DNA of 12,722 nucleotides, taken from positions 1 to 12,722 of the forward strand of contig JAFGUY010000051.1 in the NCBI GenBank assembly GCA_016938245.1. Reading direction: 5' to 3'. The position numbers were made by a program, and so were the translations under genes. The notes below the pieces were generated by a model. That model was not told where the DNA came from, did no database searches, and was given only the letters and a program-made list of their open reading frames with translations. Below, piece by piece: positions 1 to 8,465 of the stretch. Origin of the DNA: Candidatus Omnitrophota bacterium (GTDB lineage: Bacteria > Omnitrophota > Gorgyraeia > Gygaellales > Profunditerraquicolaceae). Positions within the stretch are counted from its first letter, which is position 1, and each line of letters starts with the position of its first letter.

Positions 1-1
1 C

Positions 2-67
2 TGGCAGTTTACAAAGAACAAGGCACGCGAAAAACTTTCGCGATTCTATGATGATATCAGAAACTAA
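2..67 (+). CDS. Possible C-terminal tail of a transposase-like protein, cut by the window edge
   Basis: The plus-strand frame starting at base 2 is open from the edge to a TAA at 65-67. It ends WQFTKNKAREKLSRFYDDIRN after 21 codons; the basic, aromatic W-Q-F-T...A-R-x-K-L...F-Y pattern resembles, from memory, the C-termini of some DDE-type transposases. It lies tail-to-tail with the leftmost minus-strand gene (stop at 99), leaving only 31 bases between them, a normal convergent arrangement. A 7-bp perfect hairpin (26-32 with 36-42) falls inside the frame and has no T-tract, so it is not an obvious terminator. The fragment is too short to prove coding; the family call is a weak inference. Confidence 0.3.
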   Translation, partial: WQFTKNKAREKLSRFYDDIRN

Positions 68-82
68 TGTCACAATGCACTA

Positions 83-96
83 GTTACGAGTTACGA
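83..96. repeat. Tandem 7-mer GTTACGA x2
   Basis: GTTACGA occurs twice head to tail at 83-89 and 90-96, in the short gap between the possible transposase tail and the NYN gene. It could be part of a mobile-element end or chance; nothing else supports a function. Confidence 0.35.
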
Positions 97-98
97 AA

Positions 99-575
99 TT
101 ATCCCAGCCATAGCCTTTTTAATTCCTCGTTTATCTTCTGCATTGAACTATAACTGACTTTTGGCTCTTCAGGAAGAAATCCTTTGTGCTTAAACCTGTT
201 CTCACCTAAAAACCTCTCAACGCTGACCGCCTTAGCACGCATTATTTTGGCGAAAGACGCTACCTCTTTATCATCGGATACTACAACCGTATTTTTAAGG
301 TTATCAGTCAATTCCAGGATCTTCTTTATTTTCTCATCGGCACTCTGTTTACGGGAAAATATTATTCTTAAACGCCCTTTCTCTAAGTTCTCAAGCCCTT
401 GGTCCGGATACCCGTCAAAGACAAGCCAAATCAGGCTCTTATTTGCGCAGAGGTTTCTTAATCTTATTAATTCGATTAGGAAAACCCTTGAATCAACAGG
501 TTTTTTGGGGATATTTTTTATGAAACCGGGGTAATGCGTTACATTACACCCGTCGATTATATACTGTAAGGACAT
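99..575 (-). CDS. YacP-like NYN-domain ribonuclease
   Basis: 158 residues, the usual size for the small YacP/NYN family of PIN-fold nucleases (Rae1 of Bacillus, an A-site mRNA endonuclease, is the studied member). The order of acidic motifs fits: IIDGCNV at about residues 6-12 at the end of strand 1, LVFDGYPD at about 51-58, the S-A-D-E pair at about 78-81, and VVVSDDKEVA at about 97-106, which together would form the metal-binding site. A basic, helical C-terminus follows. The ATG at 573-575 is preceded by GGGAGGG about 7 nt upstream, which fixes the start inside the preceding membrane-protein gene (32-nt overlap, different frame). The overlap suggests coupled translation as the last cistron of the operon. 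The fold is secure; target RNA and any ribosome association are inference from the family. Confidence 0.82.
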   Translation of the reverse strand: MSLQYIIDGCNVTHYPGFIKNIPKKPVDSRVFLIELIRLRNLCANKSLIWLVFDGYPDQGLENLEKGRLRIIFSRKQSADEKIKKILELTDNLKNTVVVSDDKEVASFAKIMRAKAVSVERFLGENRFKHKGFLPEEPKVSYSSMQKINEELKRLWLG

Positions 576-1503
576 AGATGAGCCCTCCCAATACCCCGAT
601 TATAAGTATAAAGGAGAAATTCAAAAGCGACATGGCAAATGCCATATCCTTGGCAACGCCTGCCTTGGCAAAAAAGAAAATAGCAGTAGCATCCCTTAAT
701 CCTAATCCGCCTATAGAAACAGGCAGCAGCGTAATTGCCGCGATTATCGGAAGGAATATGAAAAAATATACCGGATTTATCTTTACCCCCAAGGACAAAG
801 CAGTAATATAAAATGAGAGCGGAATAATTGCCTGTATGCAGACAGAAAGAAGAATATTCTTTGCAACAACTGCCTTCTTGTATCTAAATATATGAATCTC
901 TTCATGCAGGCTGGTAATTAAATCCCTTATATTTCCGGCCTTAGGTGACTTAAGAAGTTTATTTATTTTATTATAGAAAAATTTATTAAACAGGGCAAGT
1001 AAAGCTATAATTAATGCCGCCGCAATAATCTCTAAGGATAACAAAACGCTTTCATCCCTTAAGAACTTCCAGCCAAAAATAAAAGCGCATACAGCTAATA
1101 CCACTAAGCCGATATAGCCGCTTAAACGGTTTAAAAACAGAGTAGCTATAACCTCTTTGGGCCTTTTGGTATAGAAAGAAAGGTCTGCCCCGCGCATAAA
1201 ATCTCCCCCTATAGTAGAAGGCAGAAAGAGGTTAAAGAATAACCCGGCGGAAAAAGAGGCAACCAGCCTTTTTAGAGGAAGCCGGATATTCACTGCGGAA
1301 AGCAGCATATTCCAACGGATTAAACCCAGTATGTAGGCGCAAAAAAAAATTAGAAAAGAGATAAACAGAAGAGGCTTATCCGAATCTTTTATAATCTTTA
1401 GCAGGCTCTTCTGGTCAATATTCTTAAACAAGAAAAAAAGAATGGCAAAACTTACAATTATCCTAATTATTACGGATAATGCTTTCTTGGCGGCGTTACC
1501 CAT
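544..1503 (-). CDS. YbhN/UPF0104-type integral membrane protein (LPG synthase transmembrane-region family)
   Basis: 319 residues with about eight hydrophobic segments, roughly at 8-26, 44-62, 81-97, 123-147, 155-172, 213-240, 245-262 and 292-315. The family signature pair is present: LPSTIGGDFMRG at about 94-105 and LPVSIGGLGLRDA at about 260-272, with RW at 63-64 after the second segment. This is the membrane part shared with MprF flippases, but there is no C-terminal aminoacyl-lipid transferase domain, so it cannot make lysyl-phosphatidylglycerol alone. In other bacteria stand-alone members lie near glycosyltransferases or lipid genes and are thought to move or handle lipids; here the neighbours (purC and a nuclease gene) give no such hint. 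The start has an AAGGA at a longish spacing of about 11 nt and sits 1 nt after the purC stop. Substrate unknown. Confidence 0.85.
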   Translation of the reverse strand: MGNAAKKALSVIIRIIVSFAILFFLFKNIDQKSLLKIIKDSDKPLLFISFLIFFCAYILGLIRWNMLLSAVNIRLPLKRLVASFSAGLFFNLFLPSTIGGDFMRGADLSFYTKRPKEVIATLFLNRLSGYIGLVVLAVCAFIFGWKFLRDESVLLSLEIIAAALIIALLALFNKFFYNKINKLLKSPKAGNIRDLITSLHEEIHIFRYKKAVVAKNILLSVCIQAIIPLSFYITALSLGVKINPVYFFIFLPIIAAITLLPVSIGGLGLRDATAIFFFAKAGVAKDMAFAMSLLNFSFILIIGVLGGLIYVLTVYNRRV

Positions 1504-1504
1504 C

Positions 1505-2398
1505 TTATTTTAAATCCTTACCGGTGAGCATCAGGTAAGCCTCGAGGTATTTTTGGGTAGTCTTATTAATAATTTCTTCGGTAAGCATAGGAGCGGGAGG
1601 AGTTTTATCCCAGTTTAAGCTTTCAAGATAATCGCGGACAAATTGTTTATCAAAACTAACCTGCCCCCTGCCGGGAGAATATTGGCTGGCAGGCCAGAAG
1701 CGCGATGAATCAGGAGTAAGCACCTCATCAATCAGAATTATATCATTATTATAGGTGCCGAATTCAAATTTGGTATCGGCGATAATAATACCCTTAGTTA
1801 ACGCATGATCACTTGCCTTTTTATAAATTGCTATGCTCGCCTTGGCTATTTTGTCGGATATCTCCTTGCCGATCAGGTTTTCCACATATTGCCGGTTTAC
1901 ATTCTGGTCATGGCCCACATCTGCCTTTGTAGAAGGAGTAAAGATAATTTCCGGAAGCTTATCGGATTCCCTTAACCCTTTGGGAAGCTTAATCCCGCAG
2001 AGAGAGCCTTCTTTCTGGTACTCCTTCCAACCTGATCCGGAAAGATAACCGCGGACAATACACTCTACAGGCAAAGGCTGGCTTTTTATGACTAACATTG
2101 ACCGGCCCGGCAAATAACCTTCATATTCCTTAAGTTCGCTTGGGTATTTATCAAAATCTGAAGTGATAAAATGGTTTTTTATTATATCTTTGGTAAAATC
2201 AAACCAGAATTTAGAGATAGCGGTTAAAACTTCTCCCTTATACGGTATGCCGCACGATAGAACCACATCAAAGCATGATATCCTGTCAGAAGAAACAATT
2301 AAAAGCTTATCTTTTAAATCATAAACATCCCTTACTTTGCCTCTACGGAAAAGTTTTAAACTCTTAAAATCTGTTGCCATCAAAACTTCTTTAACCAT
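1505..2398 (-). CDS. purC: Phosphoribosylaminoimidazole-succinocarboxamide synthase (SAICAR synthetase)
   Basis: Cytosolic enzyme of de novo purine synthesis that joins aspartate to CAIR using ATP. The 297-residue protein is of the longer PurC type. Signatures are in order: GKVRDVY at 20-26 (nucleotide loop), [10 protein letters not shown] at 36-45, [14 protein letters not shown] at about 111-124, TPSTKAD at 154-160, ADTKFEFG at 207-214 and [13 protein letters not shown] at 223-235. The ATG at 2396-2398 is chosen because GAGGA lies 9 nt upstream; an alternative ATG six codons later has no comparable site. It overlaps the end of pckG by 8 nt. No other purine gene is visible in the window, so this step is detached from the rest of the pathway and transcribed with central carbon genes. 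Very secure call. Confidence 0.97.
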   Translation of the reverse strand: MVKEVLMATDFKSLKLFRRGKVRDVYDLKDKLLIVSSDRISCFDVVLSCGIPYKGEVLTAISKFWFDFTKDIIKNHFITSDFDKYPSELKEYEGYLPGRSMLVIKSQPLPVECIVRGYLSGSGWKEYQKEGSLCGIKLPKGLRESDKLPEIIFTPSTKADVGHDQNVNRQYVENLIGKEISDKIAKASIAIYKKASDHALTKGIIIADTKFEFGTYNNDIILIDEVLTPDSSRFWPASQYSPGRGQVSFDKQFVRDYLESLNWDKTPPAPMLTEEIINKTTQKYLEAYLMLTGKDLK

Positions 2399-4184
2399 TG
2401 GATTTAATCCTCTTACTTAAATTTTCATACTCATCCCATAACTCAATAGGAAGATCCTTCTTAAACTCTGTAAAGAATCTCTTTATTCCTTTTAATTCTT
2501 CGGCCCATTCATCCGGTTTTACTTCCAGCAGCTTTTCAAGGGCTTGCCTCGGCAAATTAAGCCCGGTCATATCAAGATCCTGCGGATAAGGCACATACCC
2601 TATAGGAGTTTTAAAGGCATCGACTTTATTATTACAACGGTCAAGTATCCATTCTAAAACCCTTAAATTCTCCGTAAACCCCGGCCACAAAAATTCGCCG
2701 CGTTCATCAGTCTTAAACCAGTTAACATGAAATATTTTAGGGGCCTTGGGCATGCGTTTGCCCATATTCAACCAATGCCTGAAATAATACGCCATATTGT
2801 AACCGCAAAAAGGAAGCATCGCCATAGGATCGCGCCGGACTTCCCCTAATTCTCCGACTTGCGCAGCAGTGCGTTCCGAGGCCATAGTTGCCCCGACAAA
2901 AACCCCGTGTTGCCAGTTAAACGCCTCATAAACTAAAGGAGCCAAATGTGCTCTGCGTCCCCCAAAAACAATTGCTGAAATAGGCACGCCATGGTGCTGC
3001 TCCAGCCTAAAGGAAGCTGAAGGGCAGTTTTTAATCGGAACAGTAAACCGCGAATTAGGATGGGCGCCTAATACGGGCTTGCCCTTTTCATCCCGCATCC
3101 CCGGTTTCCAAGGCCGGCCCTGCCAATCAATCCCCTCCCCGGGGATCTCTCCGTCTGCGCCTTCCCACCAGGCTCTCTTATCCGGCGTTAACAGGACATT
3201 AGTAAAAATAACATCCTTTTTGATTGTTTCAACCATCATTGGATTGGATTTAGAATTAGTTCCGGGCGCAACGCCAAAGAAGCCTGACTCCGGATTAACC
3301 GCCCAAAGGGCTCCGTCAGAATCAACGCGCATCCAGGCAATGTCATCACCTACTGTCCAGATACGGTAGCCCTTAACTTTTAATCCTTCCGGAGGAACAA
3401 GCATCGCCAAATTTGTTTTACCGCAGGCGCTCGGGAAAGCAGCTGCAATATATTCAATGTGCCCGTTAGTCTCCTCAATCCCCATAATCAGCATATGCTC
3501 TGCCATCCAATGCTCCCGGCGGGCAATAAAACTTGCGATGCGCAGAGATAAACATTTTTTTCCCAAAAGGACATTACCGCCGTAACCGGATCCGACACTC
3601 CAGATAGTATTGTCTTCAGGAAAATGCAGTATAAGCCGCTTATTTATATCAAGCTCTGCTTTAGAATGAAGGCATTTGGTAAAATCTTTCCCCTTATCCA
3701 GTTCCTTTAAAACAGCATTGCCAACGCGGGTCATAATCAGCATATTCAAGACTACATAGCGGGAGTCAGTAAGTTCGACGCCGATTTTACTGAATTCAGA
3801 ACCAACCGGCCCCATAGAAAAAGGAATCACATACATAGTCCTGCCAGACATAGCGCCTTTAAATATATTCCCGGCTTTTTTATAAGCTGAACTCGGAGAC
3901 ATCCAATTATTATTCGGCCCGGCATCGTGTTTTTTCTTAGTGCATATAAAAGTAAGGTGCTCTGTGCGTGCCACATCATCAATAGCCGTACGATGCAAAA
4001 AACACCCGGGAAGTTTTTGTTGGTCTAACTGAATCAATTCACCCGTATCTTCAGCCTCCTTCTCCAGAAGAAACCTCTGCTCATTTGTCCCGTCTATCCA
4101 GAGAATATTATCGGGCTTGCAAATACGGGCCATCTTCTCTACCCAATCTTTCAGCTTTTTGTTATGCGTAATAATTTTGTTCAT
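2391..4184 (-). CDS. pckG: Phosphoenolpyruvate carboxykinase (GTP)
   Basis: 597 residues, full length for the GTP-dependent class, interconverting oxaloacetate + GTP and PEP + CO2 + GDP. The P-loop with the reactive cysteine, FPSACGKTN, is at 250-258 (C254, K256). Kinase-2 VGDDIAWM is at 278-285. The substrate arginine lies in the VARTEH segment at about 71-76, [11 protein letters not shown] is at about 201-211, and a GGRRAH segment lies in the C-terminal half. These differ from the ATP-type enzyme. It starts in an ATGA overlap with the trxB stop and has no visible Shine-Dalgarno, implying coupled translation. With Pta-AckA in the same operon, it could run either in gluconeogenesis or, as in many anaerobes, as a GTP-yielding carboxylation of PEP; direction cannot be read from sequence. 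Confidence 0.97.
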   Translation of the reverse strand: MNKIITHNKKLKDWVEKMARICKPDNILWIDGTNEQRFLLEKEAEDTGELIQLDQQKLPGCFLHRTAIDDVARTEHLTFICTKKKHDAGPNNNWMSPSSAYKKAGNIFKGAMSGRTMYVIPFSMGPVGSEFSKIGVELTDSRYVVLNMLIMTRVGNAVLKELDKGKDFTKCLHSKAELDINKRLILHFPEDNTIWSVGSGYGGNVLLGKKCLSLRIASFIARREHWMAEHMLIMGIEETNGHIEYIAAAFPSACGKTNLAMLVPPEGLKVKGYRIWTVGDDIAWMRVDSDGALWAVNPESGFFGVAPGTNSKSNPMMVETIKKDVIFTNVLLTPDKRAWWEGADGEIPGEGIDWQGRPWKPGMRDEKGKPVLGAHPNSRFTVPIKNCPSASFRLEQHHGVPISAIVFGGRRAHLAPLVYEAFNWQHGVFVGATMASERTAAQVGELGEVRRDPMAMLPFCGYNMAYYFRHWLNMGKRMPKAPKIFHVNWFKTDERGEFLWPGFTENLRVLEWILDRCNNKVDAFKTPIGYVPYPQDLDMTGLNLPRQALEKLLEVKPDEWAEELKGIKRFFTEFKKDLPIELWDEYENLSKRIKSNG

Positions 4185-5092
4185 AGTTTTAAAAGATATT
4201 TATGCGCGGAGTCTGCCGCAGTCGCCCCTTCACCGCAAGCGCTTATTACCTGATAAAGGCTTTTTCTAACGCAATCCCCGCAAGCAAATACCCCCTCCTT
4301 TGATGCATGCATCTGTTGATCTGTAATGATAAAGCCGGCTTCATCAATCTTAAGTATATCTTTTACAAAACCGGTATTGGGGACTATCCCTACAAAGATA
4401 AAAACTCCCTGACAGTAAATTTCGGACTTAATTACTGTCTTGAGATTTTTAATCACTACCTTTTCTACTCTATCATCACCATTAATTTCTTCAACTACAG
4501 CATCTAATATAAACTTTATGTTCGGGACTCCTTTAGTCTTATCTACTAATATACCGGAAGCGCGGAATTCATTACGGCGATGGATAAGATAAACTGTTTT
4601 TGCATAACCAGCTAAGAATATCGCATCCTCCAAAGCCCTGTCCCCTCCTCCTACCACCGTAATATCCTTATTTTTAAAAAGAGGGCCGTCGCAAGTGCCG
4701 CAATAAGAAACCCCCTTACCGGTAAACTCCTCTTCTCCTTTTATGCCTAGTCTTTTAGGCGTAGCACCGGTTGCAATAATAACTGCTTTAGATTGAAAAT
4801 TCCCGGATTCAGTTTTAATATTATAGAATTTATTTTCCAACTCTATTTTCAAAACATCCTGATTCTCTATCTCCAGGCCCAGATTATCAACTTGTTTCTT
4901 AAATCTCTCTATTAATTCAAACGTAGAAATCCCTTCCGGGAAACCGGGATAATTTTCTATTGACGGAGAAAGTAAAATCTGCCCGCCGAAAGAGAGTTTT
5001 TCAAAAACCCGCGCCTTCAGTTTGAATCTGGCAGCATAAATAGCAGCGGTTAAGCCTGCTGGCCCTGCTCCGATAATAATCAGATCATCCAT
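4181..5092 (-). CDS. trxB: Thioredoxin reductase (NADPH, FAD)
   Basis: 303-residue low-molecular-weight thioredoxin reductase. FAD-binding GAGPAG is at 8-13, a second FAD motif FACGDC is at 269-273/274, and the redox disulfide is C131-G-T-C134 followed by DG. The NADPH domain begins with a GGGDRALEDA segment at 148-157 and carries HRRNEFRA at 171-178, whose arginines contact the 2'-phosphate of NADPH, so an NADPH rather than ferredoxin or NADH donor is likely. The position after GGGD is R where many family members have S or T, a small departure. Its substrate is presumably TrxA, encoded by the first gene of the operon. No Shine-Dalgarno is visible before the ATG; it follows the def stop by 2 nt. 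Confidence 0.94.
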   Translation of the reverse strand: MDDLIIIGAGPAGLTAAIYAARFKLKARVFEKLSFGGQILLSPSIENYPGFPEGISTFELIERFKKQVDNLGLEIENQDVLKIELENKFYNIKTESGNFQSKAVIIATGATPKRLGIKGEEEFTGKGVSYCGTCDGPLFKNKDITVVGGGDRALEDAIFLAGYAKTVYLIHRRNEFRASGILVDKTKGVPNIKFILDAVVEEINGDDRVEKVVIKNLKTVIKSEIYCQGVFIFVGIVPNTGFVKDILKIDEAGFIITDQQMHASKEGVFACGDCVRKSLYQVISACGEGATAADSAHKYLLKL

Positions 5093-5094
5093 AG

Positions 5095-5607
5095 TTATAA
5101 ATTAAGCTGACAGGTTTTAGTGTTAAGTTTTTTTAAGGCCTTGCCTATCTTAAGCCTTTCAAAGAAATGAGCGTAATCTATAATCAGCCTGCCTTTTAAA
5201 TGGTCTATCTCATGCTGCAAAACACAAGCCAGGAGGTCTTGGGCCTGAATCTCTATATTTTTTCCGTACTCATCAAGCGCTTTAACTCTAACCTTCCTTG
5301 CGCGTTTAACCTTAACGCAAACTCCGGGTACACTTAAACAACCCTCCTGATTAACCTGCCTTCCGGAAACCTCTATAATCTTAGGATTAATTAATTTATA
5401 AAGCCCGCTTCCTATATCCACCACAATCATCGTTTCGTTAATACCTGCCTGAGGAGCAGCTAACCCTACCCCGTCACCTTCATACATAAGGCGGGCCATT
5501 GAGCTTAAAATATCCCGGTGGCGGCCGGTAACCTCTTTTACCAAAAGAGACCTCTTCCTTAAAACCTGATCCGGGTATATTCTAATTCTTAATTCGGTTT
5601 TTTCCAT
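5095..5607 (-). CDS. def: Peptide deformylase
   Basis: Removes the N-formyl group from nascent proteins. The 170-residue protein has all three metal-site motifs: GVGLAAPQ at 46-53, EGCLSVPG at 88-95 (metal ligand C90) and QHEIDH at 131-136 (ligands H132 and H136, catalytic E133). The N-terminal YPDQVLR at about 11-17 is typical. Length and motif spacing are normal. The first 26 nt overlap the end of panD in another frame, and no strong ribosome site precedes the ATG, so translation is probably coupled to panD. No methionyl-tRNA formyltransferase gene, its frequent partner, is visible here. Confidence 0.96.
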   Translation of the reverse strand: MEKTELRIRIYPDQVLRKRSLLVKEVTGRHRDILSSMARLMYEGDGVGLAAPQAGINETMIVVDIGSGLYKLINPKIIEVSGRQVNQEGCLSVPGVCVKVKRARKVRVKALDEYGKNIEIQAQDLLACVLQHEIDHLKGRLIIDYAHFFERLKIGKALKKLNTKTCQLNL

Positions 5608-5932
5608 CTACTTTAATTATTTTAGAGGTTATCTTACTTGCTTCTTTGTCATCAACGCTTACATAGGAGAGAATAATTACTTCATCGCCGATACATACCC
5701 CGCGCGCTGCCGCGCCATTAAGACAGATAATCCCGCTTCCTTCCTTACCCTTAATGGCATAAGTTTCAATACGCTGTCCGTTGTTAAGATTAAGCACTTC
5801 TACTTTCTCATGCTCCAGTATATCCGCTTCTTTCATAAGATTAGCGTCAATAGTAATACTTCCTTCATAATACAGGTTGGCTTCGGTAACCGAAGCGCGG
5901 TGAATTTTAGATTTCAACATTATTCTTAACAT
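5582..5932 (-). CDS. panD: Aspartate 1-decarboxylase proenzyme
   Basis: Makes beta-alanine for pantothenate and hence CoA. The 116-residue protein aligns without gaps to the known enzyme at its functional sites: self-cleavage pair G24-S25 (S25 becomes the pyruvoyl group), K9 and H11 near the N-terminus, Y22, R54 in NGQRIETY, Y58 and N72 in CLNGAAAR. A strong AGGAG 7 nt before the ATG supports this start. It sits 10 nt after the DJ-1-like gene and overlaps def. The rest of the pantothenate pathway is not in the window; the link to the neighbours is probably CoA demand for Pta. Maturation in some bacteria needs PanZ or PanM helpers, none of which is seen here. Confidence 0.96.
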   Translation of the reverse strand: MLRIMLKSKIHRASVTEANLYYEGSITIDANLMKEADILEHEKVEVLNLNNGQRIETYAIKGKEGSGIICLNGAAARGVCIGDEVIILSYVSVDDKEASKITSKIIKVDGKNRIKN

Positions 5933-5942
5933 TTAATTTCTC

Positions 5943-6452
5943 CTATCCCTTTAAGGCCCTGCTGATCTCTTCTCCGAATGCATAAGCTGCATCCGGGCCA
6001 GAGGCAGTAATGATCTTGCCGTCTTTCTCAACGGGATTAGCGGTATAATCAGCTCCCTGTTCAATGAGCGCTTTTGAATCTCCCGGGAAAACCGTAGCCC
6101 TCTTTCCTTTTAATATACCTGCTCTGGCTAAAGTTACGGCGGCGCCACAAATACCCGCGGCTATCTTTCCGGATAAAACTGCTTCTTTTAATAATTTATG
6201 AGCCGAAGGATCGTCCCAATATATAACGCTCCCCGGTCCTCCGATAAAAACTACGACATCAAAATCATCCGCTTTTATATCCTTAACCAGCATATCAGGT
6301 TTTACTCTTGCCCCGAGCTTACCTTTTGCCGGTGTTAAATCCGTTGAGGCGATTTTAACCGTTATATTATTCTTTTCTAAAACTTCCTTCGGCTCTAATA
6401 GCTCCTCGTCACGGAAACCTTGGTGAGCAATAACCATAACTGCTTTTTTCAC
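5943..6452 (-). CDS. DJ-1/PfpI family protein
   Basis: 169 residues covering one complete DJ-1/PfpI (class-I glutamine-amidotransferase-like) domain. The nucleophile elbow AGICGAA is at 99-105 with C102; the preceding FIGGPGS is at 69-75; an acidic stretch FRDEE at 13-17 can supply the usual glutamate near the cysteine. The residue after the cysteine is G rather than the H found in PfpI-type proteases, so proteolysis is doubtful; deglycase, glyoxalase or redox-chaperone activities described for this superfamily are possible and cannot be separated here. The start codon is GTG at 6450-6452 with only a G-rich stretch about 8 nt upstream; an internal ATG five codons later is an alternative. It lies between ackA and panD in the operon. 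Confidence 0.85.
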   Translation of the reverse strand: MKKAVMVIAHQGFRDEELLEPKEVLEKNNITVKIASTDLTPAKGKLGARVKPDMLVKDIKADDFDVVVFIGGPGSVIYWDDPSAHKLLKEAVLSGKIAAGICGAAVTLARAGILKGKRATVFPGDSKALIEQGADYTANPVEKDGKIITASGPDAAYAFGEEISRALKG

Positions 6453-6469
6453 TTCTTCTACCCCACAAC

Positions 6470-7525
6470 CTAATTCTTAACAAGCTGGTAAGCCTTTATT
6501 GCAATCATCAGCTCTTCATCAGTGGGGATAACTAAAACTTTGGGCGCTTTTCGCAAATGGCTGAATATGCCCTTAGTAATTTTTAAACGAATACCCCTCT
6601 GATTCTCTCCTATGCCGGCAGTAAAGATTAAAGCATCGCAACCCGAAAGAACTGAAATATACGCCCCGATATATTTTTTAATCCTATAAATGAAGATATC
6701 GGTTGCAAGCATGGCGCGCTTGTCCCCTTGTCTTGATTTTGCTTCCAAAACGCGCATATCATTGCTTATCCCCGATATCCCCTTTAGACCGCTTTCATGG
6801 TTTAATAAATAATCCGCCTCTTTAAGCCCTATTTTCTTCTTATTCATAATATAGCCGACTAAAGCAGGGTCAATATCTCCGCAGCGCGTCCCCATTACCA
6901 AACCTTCCAAAGGAGTAAAGCCCATACTGGTATCAATAGACTTTCCCCTGTCTACGGCTGCGATACTGCAGCCGTTGCCGAGATGGCAGGTGATTAATTT
7001 AAGTTTTTTTATGGGCTTACCCAGCATGCGCGCTGCCTCATGCGCCACATATTCGTGGCTGGTGCCGTGAAAACCGTATTTACGTATGCCAAACTTAAGA
7101 TAGAGCTCGTAAGGAAGGCCGTAAATATAAGCGCGATCAGGCATACTCTGATGAAAAGCAGTGTCAAATACAGCTACCTGCTTTACTCCCGGGAGAAGTT
7201 CTTTACAAGCCATAATCCCAGCTAAATTCGCCGGATTATGCAGCGGGGCTATCGCGCAACTCTTCCTGATTTCTTTTATAACACTATCTTTAATTAAAAC
7301 AGGCTTGGTAAATTTCTCTTCCCCGTGCACAACTCTGTGGCCTACTGCATCCACGGACCTGACCTTTGAAAGGACCTGTTTAAGCCCCATACGATGATTC
7401 TTTATTTTAGATCCTTTTTCTCCGATATGCTCTATAGCCCCCTTATTTAAAAGGGCTCTTTTTGGCATATTGAATAACTTATACTTTATGGAAGAACTTC
7501 CGCTATTGATAACAAGAATATTCAT
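6470..7525 (-). CDS. ackA: Acetate kinase (compact form)
   Basis: Converts acetyl phosphate + ADP to acetate + ATP, the energy-yielding step of acetate fermentation. Signature NSGSSSIKYKL is at 7-17, GHRVVHG at 62-68 (R64), PLHNPANLAG at about 94-103, FDTAFHQ at 120-126 (D121), GFHGTSH at 151-157 (H153), HLGNGCSI at 181-188, SMGFTPLEGLVMGTR at 200-214 (R214) and TAGIGEN at 302-308. All catalytic positions are present. At 351 residues it is about 50 shorter than the usual ~400. By comparison with the family from memory, roughly 30 residues are missing between the first motif and GHRVVHG and about 20 after GEN, both peripheral. MGTRCGD has C where S is usual. Downstream of pta by 6 nt, forming a Pta-AckA pair. 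Confidence 0.95.
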   Translation of the reverse strand: MNILVINSGSSSIKYKLFNMPKRALLNKGAIEHIGEKGSKIKNHRMGLKQVLSKVRSVDAVGHRVVHGEEKFTKPVLIKDSVIKEIRKSCAIAPLHNPANLAGIMACKELLPGVKQVAVFDTAFHQSMPDRAYIYGLPYELYLKFGIRKYGFHGTSHEYVAHEAARMLGKPIKKLKLITCHLGNGCSIAAVDRGKSIDTSMGFTPLEGLVMGTRCGDIDPALVGYIMNKKKIGLKEADYLLNHESGLKGISGISNDMRVLEAKSRQGDKRAMLATDIFIYRIKKYIGAYISVLSGCDALIFTAGIGENQRGIRLKITKGIFSHLRKAPKVLVIPTDEELMIAIKAYQLVKN

Positions 7526-7531
7526 CTTATT

Positions 7532-8464
7532 TTATTGCGCCCTTATTGCTGTAACTGCCGCACAATCTACCACATCATCCGTTATGCATCCGCGGGATAA
7601 ATCGCTTGCGGGTTTATTTACCCCTAAGAGCAACGGCCCTATTGCCCGGGCACCTGACATACGCTGGGTCAACTTATATCCTATATTACCTGACTCAAGG
7701 TTAGGGAAAATAAGGATGTTAGCATTGCCACCTAATGGGCTATTGGGATATTTTATATGGGCAACTTCCGGAACTATCGCCGCATCCAACTGCAGTTCTC
7801 CGTCAGCTAAAATGTCCGGAGAGAGTTCCTTCAGTAACTTTAAGGCATCGGCGACCTTATCCGCTGACTTTATTTTAGCAGAACCCTTTGTAGAATAGCT
7901 TAAGAAAGCTACTCTTGGCGACAAATTCAACACTTTCTGCGCCAGTAGAGCGGCAGAAAAAGCAATACGCGATAGCTGCCGGGCATTCGGTTCAGGGATA
8001 ACCCCGCAATCCGCAAAGATAAAAGTACCCGCCTCTCCAAAAGGGCAATTAGGAACTTCCATAATAAAACAACTTGAGATAATCGTAATCCGCTCATCTA
8101 TCCCGATACAGCGAAGGCACGCCCTGATTACATCCGAAGAAGTATGCGAGGCTCCGGCAACTAGGCCGTCAAACTTACCCTCGCTAGTCATCATCGCAGT
8201 GTAATACAAAGTATCCTCCTCAAACAACTTCCTGGTAGCGTCAATATTTATTTCCTTACCCTTATAGGTATTAAAGTATTCATTTATATAGCGCTCTTTA
8301 TCTTCTTTCTGCATCATCTCCGGAGTAAATAAAGTTACCCGGGCAATTCCCTCCCACGCAATAATCCGCGCTGCCTCGATTACCCTTTTATCGTTATATT
8401 CAGGAAGGACTATCGATTTAATATTCTTCTTAGCCAGATCTCTGATTTTAGTTACCGTATCCAT
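7532..8464 (-). CDS. pta: Phosphate acetyltransferase, catalytic (PTA_PTB) domain only
   Basis: Converts acetyl-CoA + phosphate to acetyl phosphate + CoA. The 310 residues match the short, single-domain Pta class: LPEYNDKRVIEAA near 19-31, GLVAGASHTSSDVIRA in the middle, FLSYSTKGSAK, and the C-terminal block DGELQLDAA...PNSPLGGNANILIFPN...GPLLLGVNKPASDLSRG, which forms the CoA/phosphate site. The ATG at 8462-8464 has AAGGGGA 6-7 nt upstream. It lies 1 nt after the BioD-like/DRTGG gene, in exactly the order in which these regions are fused in long Pta proteins of enterobacteria. Phosphate butyryltransferase is the alternative family member, but adjacency to ackA and the DRTGG gene favours Pta. 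Confidence 0.94.
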   Translation of the reverse strand: MDTVTKIRDLAKKNIKSIVLPEYNDKRVIEAARIIAWEGIARVTLFTPEMMQKEDKERYINEYFNTYKGKEINIDATRKLFEEDTLYYTAMMTSEGKFDGLVAGASHTSSDVIRACLRCIGIDERITIISSCFIMEVPNCPFGEAGTFIFADCGVIPEPNARQLSRIAFSAALLAQKVLNLSPRVAFLSYSTKGSAKIKSADKVADALKLLKELSPDILADGELQLDAAIVPEVAHIKYPNSPLGGNANILIFPNLESGNIGYKLTQRMSGARAIGPLLLGVNKPASDLSRGCITDDVVDCAAVTAIRAQ

Positions 8465-8465
8465 T

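Noticed and set aside
26..42. Perfect 7-bp hairpin CGCGAAA/TTTCGCG downstream of the operon
   Set aside because: No T-tract follows it on the minus strand and it falls inside a possible plus-strand coding tail, so I do not call it the operon terminator.
578..811. Plus-strand open frames opposite the operon genes (this one and about fifteen more)
   Set aside because: They are mirror frames of well-identified minus-strand proteins, with no ribosome sites and no recognisable protein features.
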